The notes below the pieces were generated by a model. The model saw only the letters and a program-made list of their open reading frames with translations, searched no databases and was not told the DNA's origin. DNA of 64,000 nucleotides from Cololabis saira (lineage: Eukaryota > Chordata > Actinopteri > Beloniformes > Belonidae). Below, one piece after another: positions 55,331 through 64,000 of the stretch (positions are counted from its first letter, which is position 1; each line of letters starts with the position of its first letter). A program made the translations under genes and the position numbers. The stretch is from NCBI RefSeq assembly GCF_033807715.1, contig NC_084592.1:22639501-22703500 (forward strand). Direction: 5' to 3'.

Positions 55331-55615
55331 GGTCCGCCGCGGTCGCACATGAATGGGAAAGCTGGCGGCGGTCGCCGCTTTGCGGCCTCTATGTGAAAGG
55401 GGCGGCGTTGCGCCGTGCCTGCCTGTCCTAATTGAAAATTTTTTAATTTCACGGTGCCGTGCTGTGAGGACACGTCCAATAGGAGAGAAGGTGGTGGAGG
55501 GTGAAAAAAAACTTGCGGGTTGTAGATCAGAGATGATCAAGATGGAGGAAAAAATTATTTTGGCTTCGAGTATTTGTGAGGAGGTGTGGGATACAAGACT
55601 GCATTCAGAATTGGT
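55331..55615. other. CpG-rich repeat-like block of unknown type
   Basis: Contains GGCGGCGGTCGCCGCTTTGCGG and a short frame reading MEEKIILASSICEEVWDTRLHSE (55540-55610). That frame faintly resembles the start of MADF/Myb-like domains in DNA transposons. The relationship is uncertain. Confidence 0.3.
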
Positions 55616-56164
55616 CTGACCTTCCAGGGACAGTGGCGAAGCAGAAAGGAGTTTTTCCAAGCTGAAGCTTATTAAAGGAGAATGAGGCTCCTTTTAAGAA
55701 ATGAGACTCTCTAGCGCCACCCTTCACCACGACGGCCGTCGGGGGTACTGCAGCCAATAGTGAAGCCGGCACGGGAGAACGGGGAGAACGTACATGCAGC
55801 GTCATGTGACGTCACATCCGCAGCCCAGCGCGGGAAATTTGGGCCCGAATTGCAGCACATTTTGCAGCACACAGCCTGTTCAAGGCAAAGGAGAGATACA
55901 CTAGAGGGCTCATTCTTTTGGGTTTGGAACGCTTCATCTGACATTATTACTAGAAAACTTAAAATGTATACGGATTTTTTTCATAAATCTTGCCACAATC
56001 CGGCCTCAAGCTCCTTTAAAACATACTTGAGGTCCACTATGTCGCAGGAGCGTCTCTCTGGACTTGCCATCATCAGCATCAATCATACAGTTGCACAACA
56101 GATTTCGTATGATGATGTAATTGATGATTTTGCTGCAAAGAAGGCTAGAAAAGTCAAGTTCTAG
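55616..56164 (+). pseudogene. hAT transposase C-terminal fragment, interrupted by a MITE
   Basis: The frame AERSFSKLKLIK (about 55640-55675) breaks at a TTAA-flanked insertion and resumes at 56016-56164 as TYLRSTMSQERLSGLAIISI...IDDFAAKKARKVKF-stop. Together this is the C-terminal dimerisation region of hAT transposases. A frameshift precedes AERSF, and the upstream catalytic parts are missing, so it is a dead fragment. Confidence 0.8.
55672..56019. mobile_element. T2-type MITE inserted at TTAA in the hAT fragment
   Basis: Bounded by TTAA at 55672-55675 and 56016-56019, with inverted ends TTAAAGGAGAATGAGGC and its relative TTAAAGGAGCTTGAGGC read from the right. Element body is 340 bp. The ends fit the TTAAAGGRR rule of the T2/Kolobok group. 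No coding content is needed for mobility; a short minus-strand frame is present by chance or descent. Confidence 0.82.
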
Positions 56165-56439
56165 ATTGCACTTTACCACTTTACACCTGTTGTGAAAGGG
56201 TGAAAGAGCCAGGTTAAAAAATCTGCTACGGTCTGAGCACTCAATTCAGATTATGTGAATAAGCCTAAGTGTATTTTTTTTATTTATTCATGTAATTTTA
56301 TTCATCATTTATACATTTGAATGTGTGAAGGAGTAGTGTAATTTACACATGTTTTTTTTAAACACACTGTATTTCATTTGTCTTATTCATTTATTTATTA
56401 AAGGTACATGGCTGTGCATTGATGGGATGTGTTATTTTT

Positions 56440-56989
56440 TCTTCGCGGGGCGGGGTGGGAGGGGCCTTTGATGGACAGTTCGCCCAGGGCGCAGAAGTAT
56501 CCAGGACCGCCTCTGCCGTGCAGGTCGGTGGATCGTGCACGCATGAGCGCCGGTGCGTGAAATGTGAAAGGAGCGCTCTCGTTCAGCGTCAAAGCGGTGG
56601 TGGTGACGTAGCTGCAGGTTGTTGGTTTTTTCTCTTGCAAAGAGCTCCCCATTTCACCAGACCTGCGCTGTTTCCGCAGTTGTGCTCTCTGGAGTCGATA
56701 CTACTCTGCCTGCCACAGTCTGTCCCCTCCTTTTCCCCCATCCCCACGCCCCGCCTAGTCACTGGGATTTTTTTTTTCTTTTACCCCTTTGCATCTCCAT
56801 TTTTTTTTTTAATCTATAATTTTTCTTTTCATTTTTTTGGTTCACACGTGAGCTTTGGGGGGTTCACCGTGAGCTGTCGACCTTACAGCTCTTATTAAAC
56901 GATATGATGGGGATTTAGGGGAGGTAAACGAAAGGACTCCGCATCTTTTCCCCTCTACATCCTCCGCTGCTGTGACTCTTCAGGGGAAC
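56440..56989 (+). promoter_or_regulatory. ptprn: ptprn promoter and 5' leader
   Basis: G+C- and CpG-rich stretch (most marked at 56445-56610) directly upstream of the ptprn signal-peptide exon, contrasting with AT-rich flanks. This is typical of a CpG-type vertebrate promoter. A four-codon upstream frame (ATGATGGGGATTTAG, 56904-56918) would be a uORF if transcription starts before it. T-rich runs occur at 56767-56830. The start site is not determined. Confidence 0.45.
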
Positions 56990-59980
56990 ATGCAACATCT
57001 CCGGCTGTGGCGAGCTCTACTTCTTCTGGCTGTGTTACACCAACCAGCAATCTCGGAGAAATACGGTAAAATGATGGTCATGACGGTGACATTGTTGTAC
57101 ACATCTTTACTATTTCATCAGTTGCATGGTTTGGGCTGCAGTTTACTTACGGGGTTTTAATGTTGGTGCTGGATTACTTTATTATAACCAACATATGTTG
57201 CAGTAGGCGCATATAGGGATAATCTAAGAGAAATATCCTTATTATTCCCAAAATCATTCACAGATGATTCCCAAAGAAAGGAGATGGGGTGTTAACGAGA
57301 TTAATCAGAAGAGGAAAAGACACGATAGATATAAGCAGATGTATTATATTGTAATTTCTGTGGTGAACTGAAAACAAACTATTTACCCATATAACCCCAC
57401 CTCGCAGCTATTTGTACCCTGTTTCCACCTGAGGCGAGAGTGAAATATATCCTATCATAATGGCGTGTTCAAACCCAAATTTAAAACTATAACATTTCAT
57501 TTCTAACGTCTAATTAGTTTTACACCAAATATTAACGAGTAATTATAGTATTCAGCAAATATGGCTGGGGGTTTAATTTAAAAAAAATCACTTCCATCGT
57601 GTTAATTGACCAGACTCGTATTCCACTCTGCTAAACGGAAATTACAGCAAAGCTGTGTTTAGTTAGTCTTATCAACAATGGCAACTGTGGCAGTTTCAGC
57701 TTGATTTCGTTTTGTCTCCACTGTGGATTGACTCATACTTCTTTTTGTAGATGGATGCATTGAATAGGTACAATCTGTAAATGACACAAGACGCAACAAG
57801 TGATTTTTTTTTCTCCGTACATATTGAGCATGCCAAGGTAAGGGAGATAGTGAATGCAAATAATGACTGAAAAAGGGCAAGTGCTGCTCTCGTTCTCTAG
57901 GTTTCTGCAACAAAAAGAAAAACAATAAGTCGGTAACACCCCTCAAAGCCTATCCTTGTATATGCAAGAAATAAAGTAATGTAACAGAAGAATCTTGGTT
58001 TGCAGCTGGATTTTCAACACCCAAAAGCAGGATGCTGCAAGTCCGTGCCAGATAATACGCTTGTTTACATATTAAATTCACATAAAATGCGGATAAAGTG
58101 GTGATGGTGTTACAAATAATAGTTTTAATATAATAATTTCTCATGCATCAGCCATGACAAGCCTGGAAGCAAGTATCTCAGATTTCAGCACCATGGAGAG
58201 AAACCAGTATTGTGGCTTCCTCTTGTCATCATTTCATTAATGTCTTTTTTGCTTCTATCACTGTTCTCTCACACTTGAATCCATCCCAAATTTTGAATCC
58301 ATCCGCATCTCGGTAACCTGATTAAAGTGCAGATATCCTGTTGCTATGACAAACACTTTTGTTGGAGATCAAGTTGATGCGGTTGATTGGAAAACCTCTT
58401 TGCTATTTAACCACAATCTGGTACACATTTTCTGTTTTTATATGCATATCAAAAAATTCTAACACTTCATATTGTGATAAGAGGATGTTGTTGTTATCAA
58501 CTTGACTGCAGAGACCGAACATTATGGCATATGTGTGTTGTTGATGTAATGAAACGTGCTGAAATGTGATGGTGTCTTGCTCAGGCAAGTCGTCAGTGCC
58601 AAGAAAGTTTGTTTGTTCTCTGTTTTCACTCTGTGATCCTCAATAATTGATCAATGTCTGATATCTGGCACAGACATTTAATAAAGGTCTGCCGTGAACA
58701 CTGTCACTGTTTCTACATCATCCCTCAGATATCACACACCTATGGCTACATTACAATGCATATTTTATTTTATTTTCCATCCGTCCATTTTCTATCCATC
58801 CATCCATCCATTTTCTATACCTATTTAATTCTGTACAGGGTCATGGGGGTCTCCCTGAGCTTATTCCAGCTCATTACACGCGAGAGGCAGGTTACACCCA
58901 TGGCAGGTTGCCGGTCTATCACAGGGCCATATATAGAGACAAACAACCATGCACGCTTGCACTCACACCTACGGCAATTTACAATCATCAATCAACCTAG
59001 CTGTCAATGTATACATTTTTTTATTGTTATTATTTTTCTGTGGCTTGTGTCAGCCACAAGACCAAAGCTCAATTTCTGGAGAGAAAAGTTTTACTGACAT
59101 CCTCAGTACCATCTAGGCACAGTGATATAATTTCAATATTTCAGTTTGTGTGCATGTTTGCATGCATGTTTTTTTTTCTTAATTGATATCACACTTTAAA
59201 GGAGAGAAAAGTTTTAAGGCAAGTTTTTGGCAATATCATAGAAATGATATACTTGATTTGCGTGTATACACTGCTGTCTGCGGATATGAGTCACTGTTGC
59301 ATCTTTTCATTTTGGTAGAGAAAATGGATCTTAGCCTCCTTTGTTCTACACTCATATCGCCTATATATTTTTAAAATGTATTTATTCATATCTTGCATCT
59401 TGAATACACATATATGGGACCTCTGGAAATGAAAGAGACCCCTCACTAGCGTGAGAAAGACAGACAGTCAGACAGAGCTGTTCATGCATATTCTGCTGTA
59501 CAGCGCACGTATCTTACTGCCAGCCACCTGCTCCTTCCCACACTGCTAATCACTCCAAGGTCTACTCATCAAACTAAAATAGGAAATGATTTAACAAGTT
59601 AAAATGAACACAAAGGATAGAATAAAAAAATATAAATGTTTAATTACATTAATCTTAAATTGCCTCATTGTATTGCATAATCATCCTATACATACATTAA
59701 TGGTTAGCATTGAAACATCAAACAGAAGCAGATTTTTCTTGTGTTTGTATTTTGATTAACACTATTCAGTACATCTAAAGCTATTAATAAAGAAATTATG
59801 ATGACTAAACCAGGATTAAACCAACTCTATGCCATATCCACCCCATAAATGTGAGTTAAATCAGTTGTTGCCATAGAAAGGACCGAATGATTTTAATCTG
59901 TCAACCCTCTCTTTGTCTTGCTACCTCAGGTTGCCTGTTTGAGAGAAAACTGTGCACAAGAGATCAGTTCTGCTCGAATG
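56990..59980 (+). CDS. ptprn: Receptor-type tyrosine-protein phosphatase-like N (IA-2), first two coding exons, 3' partial
   Basis: Exon 1 is 56990-57065 and exon 2 is 59930-59980, joined in phase 1. The encoded start is a signal peptide (residues 1-22, MQHLRLW followed by a Leu-rich core and AISEKY). It is followed by GCLFERKLCTRDQFCSNG, which matches the GCLFDRRLC element that opens the luminal RESP18-homology domain of human PTPRN. PTPRN is a catalytically inactive phosphatase-like membrane protein of dense-core secretory vesicles in endocrine and neuronal cells, and a diabetes autoantigen in humans. Exon 2 ends with one base of a Gly codon before GTGAGT. The next exon was not found up to 64000, so the gene continues outside. 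An in-frame GTG at 56972 is not needed; the ATG at 56990 begins the signal peptide. PTPRN2 is the alternative, but the GCLF wording and the neighbourhood favour PTPRN. Confidence 0.82.
57066..59929 (+). other. ptprn: ptprn intron 1
   Basis: 2.9 kb AT-rich intron in phase 1, containing a family A repeat (58776-59010). No further exon fits between the two coding exons. Confidence 0.6.
58776..59010 (+). repeat. Family A dispersed repeat, preceded by CATC repeats
   Basis: Starts with (CATC)n at about 58779-58812, then TTTTCTATACC...GGTCATGGGGGTCTCCCTGAG...CACACCTACGGCAATTTA. It lies in ptprn intron 1. Confidence 0.7.
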
Positions 59981-61600
59981 GTGAGTACAGCACACATAAA
60001 CCCACGGAGTAAAACACACAAACCAACATAATCTCTTTCTTGGACAAGTAATTAAACTTTCAAGACATATTACTTTTCTAATCTTTCGGTGTCTACGCAG
60101 CATATTGGATTTTTAGCACTGCAGCTGGACGCACAAACACACGCACACACTAAATGCCACTGTAGCTCTCTGACGCAAAAAACTGTGAAAAAAAAAAATA
60201 GTCAAGGATTTTTCCTCTCCCTGCCTCGTCTCTCTCCGTCACCTGCTCCGCTCCTTTCCTTCTTCTTTATCTAAGCTCCTCCCCTCACCCGACTGTCTCC
60301 ATGGCAACACTGACATCACGGTGAGGTCGACACCCCCACAGTTGTTGTGCTAATACAGTGATGAGTCACTGGCACACACTTACGTCTTTCTCTGTGGAAA
60401 CTGCACTTACGCACACATGCGGCCGTGGAGCAGAATACTAACTGGACCTGTGAACCCTCTGCACAGGAACACACACACAGACGATTCAGTGGAACAAAAT
60501 CAGGATTTCTTAAAGCTTTTTGCTTCTGTTCCACTCATCTCCTGTGTGCGCATTCAAGAGCCCATATGCAAATTAAGCTGCAAACAATCTGTGTGCATGT
60601 TAGACACAACCAAAAATAAAAATGGGGGTCCAAAGAGAGCATAATCACCACAATCAACTACAAATGTGAGGCATTTATAATATGCACCGGCTACATTGTA
60701 AATCTGTACCAGCTTTGTTTATACTTGAATCAAATTATTATCAATATAATACATACATAATGTATTTTAACTGAACACTTAAAGCACTACATAATCACTT
60801 ACAATTATTCTTTTTTTAAAACTGAACTGAACAAAATTATTTAAGAGCAAAGTAAAGACTTCCGCTCAATCGCAGCACCACTGAGACACATTAATGCTTA
60901 TTTTAAGGTATCCTCTGAAGCTGGTGCATCAGCAGCAGCAGTGAGTCTAGAATGTCACGTGGTTGGTATAACTCTATTTGTGTTTCTCTCTCCATACCTC
61001 TTAAACACAAATGAATTATTCAGACTTTAAGAGTTCTTGTATTTAAAACTTGCTCTTGCCTTAAGTTACAGTATATAAAAATAACAAAAATCTATGAGAT
61101 GGGCCGCCTTATACTTGGCATTCACATGCATAATGGGTGATTCAATCAAAAAGCCTGTTTAACCATTCATCATATTTGTATTGGAAAAAACTCTCACTGC
61201 CTTGCCCTCTATGTGGCTAAACACGTGGTCTAAATGTTTCTGTTTATAAAAGCCCATTTTCAGTTTTCAAATCCACATTTTTCTGCATCAAGACAAATAA
61301 ACAGATTAACCAGACTGTTAGCTTCATTATTTTTAATTAATATAGATTTTTTTAATTGCGTGACACATGCAAGTTCATACAATGGTTTTTTTATCGTTGT
61401 CTTTGTTTTCTGGAAACAGATGTAATCATATTTGGATAAAAAGAGAAGAGTGACATGAAAGTTGAGTAGATAAAAACACTTTTGATTTACAGTATGTGCA
61501 ATGAACACTTAATTATTTAAAAAGGACCACTGATGCAATGATCATAATTAATGAATTCAGCAAAAAAGCACTTGTAACTTATTTATTTTTCTGACATACA
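59981..61600 (+). other. ptprn: ptprn intron sequence
   Basis: AT-rich intronic sequence after ptprn exon 2. I translated around the splice-like sites and found no continuation of the RESP18-homology domain. No repeat family was recognised in this stretch. Confidence 0.4.
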
Positions 61601-61607
61601 TTCTGCT

Positions 61608-63345
61608 TGCCCCTCCTTGAACCGCCACCTTACTGTGGTGGAGGGGTTTGTGTGCCCGAGTGATCCTAGGAGCTATGTTGTCGGGGGCATTACGCCCCTG
61701 GTAGGGTCTCCCATGGCAAACAGGTACTAGGTGACGGGCCAGACTAAGAGCGGTTCACAAGCTTATTATGGTAAATAAAACACCAAGGACCGTTACGTCG
61801 CCCGGATCGGCGTCACCGGGGCCCCTCCCTGGAGCCAGGCCTGGGGTTGGGGCTCGAAGGCGAGCGCCTGGTGGCCGGGTCTTTGCCCGTGGGTCCCGGC
61901 CGGGCTCAGCCCGAAATGGCGATGTGGGCCTGCCTTCTAATAGGCCCACCACCCGCAGGAAGGACCGTGATGAGCTGGTGCCATGTGGGCTGGGTAGCGG
62001 TCGTGGCGGGGTGCCTCGACGACCCAATCCCTGGACCAAAACCCTCTCAGTAGGGACATGGAATGTCACCTCGCTGGGGGGGAAGGAGCCGGAGCTTGTG
62101 CGTGAGGTTGAGAGATACCGGCTAGAGATAGTCGGGCTCACCTCCACACATAGCTTGGGCTCTGGAACCCAGCTCCTTGAAAGGGGCTGGACCCTCCACT
62201 ACTCTGGAGTTGCCCAGGGTGAGAGGCGGCGGGCTGGTGTGGGCTTGGTTATAGCCCCTCAGCTCAGTCGCCATGTGTTGGAGTTCACCCCGGTGAACGA
62301 GAGGGTCTCTTCCCTGCGCCTTCCACATGAGGCGGGGGACATCGAGTCCGAGTGGACCATGTTCTCTGTCTCCATTGTCGACGCGGCAGCTCAAAGTTGT
62401 GGATGCAAGGTCTCCGGTGCTTGTCGTGCCGGCAATCCTAGAACCCGGTGGTGGACACCGGAAGTACAGGATGCCGTCAGACTGAAGAAGGAGTCCTACC
62501 GGGCTATGTTGGCCTTTGGGACTCCTGACGCAGTAGATAGGTACTGGCAGGCCAAGCAGGCTGCGGCTCGGGCAGTCCTGGAGGCAAAAACTCGGGTCTG
62601 GGAGGAGTTCGGTGAGGCCATAGAGGAAGACTTCCGGTCGGCCTCGAGGAAATTCTGGCGGACCGTTCGGCTCCTCAGAAGGGGGAAGCAGTACTCTGCC
62701 GGCACCATTTACGGTGCGGGTGGGGAGCTGTTGACCTCGACTGGGGACATCGTCGGATGGTGGAAGGAATACCTCAACCCAACTGACATGCCTTCCACTG
62801 CATGTTGGACTCCGGCAGGGTTGTCCTTTGTCACCGGTCCTGTTCATAATTTTTATGGACAGGATTTCTAGGCGCAGCCAGGGGCCGGAGGGGATCCGGT
62901 TTGGGAACCTCAGGATTTCATCTCTGCTTTTTGCGGATGACGTTGTCCTGTTGGCTTCATCAGACCGGGACCTCCAGCATGTGCTGGGGCGGTTTGAGGC
63001 CGAGTGCGACGCGGCAGGGATGAGAATCAGCACCTCCAAGACCGAGGCCATGGTTCTCCACCGGGAAAGGGTGGCGTGCCTTCTCCGGGTGGGTGGAGAA
63101 GTCCTGCCTCAGGTGGAGGAGTTCAAGTATCTCGGGGTCTTGTTCACGAGTGAGGGAACGATGGAGTGGGAGATTGACAGACGGATCGGTGCAGCATCCG
63201 CAGTTATGCGTGGTGAAGAAGGAGCTGAGTCGAAAGGCGAAGCTCTCGATTTACCGGTCAATCTACGCACCTATCCTCACCTATGGTCATGAACTTTGGG
63301 TAGAACTTAGGCGGACGATGTATGGACGATGGATGGATGGACATT
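61608..63345 (+). mobile_element. RTE-/CFDP2-like LINE, internally deleted copy
   Basis: G+C-rich block in an AT-rich intron. It begins with a non-coding leader (CCCCTCC...GGAGGGG, able to pair) and ends in a GATGGATGG run, typical of a LINE tail. An ORF at 61768-62871 encodes the endonuclease start (LSVGTWNVTSL, about residues 91-101) and the linker before the RT. The RT C-terminal half follows in another frame (62828-63292): QGCPLSPVLF, FADDVVLLASS, ISTSKTEAMVL, EFKYLGVLFTSEG. The middle of the endonuclease and the RT fingers are missing, so the copy is dead. Clade assignment is tentative. Confidence 0.85.
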
Positions 63346-64000
63346 CTGCTTGTGTACCAAGCAAATTGTCCCAAACCTCTGTGAATTTAGATGGAATAGC
63401 GGAGGCTGCAGCTGCATATTTACCTTCACGTTGCCCAAACGACACCGATAGAAAGTATATAAGTCAACAGATGACTGTTTTCCACTTTAGACTAACTCTA
63501 AACCACAGGCAGATGCATTTTGTCTGTGTCTGTCACCTCAGCCCTATCTCTCACAGGGACATTAGGACGTCCAGATTTAGTGTTGTTGGAGGTTAATCAG
63601 ACTTGTTTGTTGTTGTTGCAGCCATCATCCCTGCTCCTGTTACAGACAGTCATGCAATTTCCCTTGGACTCCTTGTATGCAGGTGTGCCACCATGTCACC
63701 TTGATGCTCCATGGTGCATACGCAATCAGTGTACAACAGTCGGTCCTCTGAGGAGATGCGAGCATTTGCTGTAATAAATTCTAACGGCATGTGCAAACAT
63801 CTGCACATACTACTTTACTGTCAACAAAGAGCAGCCAAGTAAAACACCTGATCAGAAGTTTTGTGAATACATGTTTTTGGGTGATTTACTCAAATTTCTC
63901 AAATTATTTGACCTGACTGTTAAAGGAATTGAAGTGTGTAGAGGAATTAAATTGGGCCGGAGCTGAGACACAAGATTTTCAGTTCTGAATATTTAAAGCA
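63346..64000 (+). other. ptprn: ptprn intron sequence to window end
   Basis: Low-complexity, AT-rich intronic sequence. A splice-acceptor-like CACAG at 63555-63559 is followed by a short open frame that does not resemble ptprn exon 3. Nothing else is recognised. Confidence 0.35.

Noticed and set aside
56972..56989. GTG upstream of the ptprn ATG as start codon
   Set aside because: Vertebrate genes rarely start at GTG, and the ATG at 56990 directly begins a normal signal peptide.
63545..63600. Possible ptprn exon 3 after the CACAG at 63555-63559
   Set aside because: The phase would fit, but the encoded GTLGRPDLV does not resemble the LFGQCQ-type continuation of the domain, and no good donor follows.

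Overview
This window looks like nuclear DNA of a ray-finned (teleost) fish. It is AT-rich and gene-poor, with intron-split vertebrate genes, CA/TG/TA microsatellites, and many decayed fish-type transposable elements (Tc1-like, hAT, T2/Kolobok-type, L1-, L2- and RTE-like LINEs). There are no bacterial operons, CRISPR arrays or rRNA genes. I recognise three protein-coding genes from their spliced translations. All exon borders given are ones I traced to GT/AG splice sites with a continuous reading frame.

Layout. 1-16.1 kb is intergenic and holds a dead Tc1-like transposon, an L1 3' fragment, and three inverted-repeat DNA elements (3631-5387, 8044-8819, 10307-11477). 16.3-36.3 kb, plus strand: tmem198, six coding exons, 392 codons. 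Its first intron carries a 3.7 kb L2-type LINE with an uninterrupted 1136-codon frame, inserted inside a T2/Kolobok-type palindromic DNA transposon. 40.5-46.1 kb, minus strand: a complete desmin gene, ten coding exons, 478 residues. It is convergent with tmem198, and its canonical 221-nt sixth exon is split by an additional 116-nt intron. 46.2-56.4 kb is the head-to-head spacer between desmin and ptprn, filled with LINE, hAT and MITE debris. 56.99 kb to the end, plus strand: the 5' part of ptprn (IA-2), with a signal-peptide exon and a 51-nt second exon; the rest lies beyond the window. A G+C-rich, internally deleted RTE-like LINE sits in the next ptprn intron.

Biology. Desmin is the muscle intermediate filament. 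TMEM198 is a multi-pass membrane protein linked to Wnt/LRP6 signalling. PTPRN is a dense-core-vesicle pseudophosphatase. They do not form one pathway; they are grouped because this is a remnant of the conserved vertebrate PTPRN-DES-SPEG-TMEM198 neighbourhood (human 2q35). Here SPEG, GMPPA, ASIC4 and CHPF are absent between desmin and tmem198, as expected for one ohnologous copy after the teleost genome duplication, or for a rearrangement.

The most unusual items are the desmin intron, the nested LINE-in-MITE locus with a short acidic ORF that resembles the start of a transposon-borne fish protein, a hAT pseudogene whose frame is restored when a TTAA-flanked MITE is mentally removed, and a fold-back repeat with a degraded hammerhead-like core.
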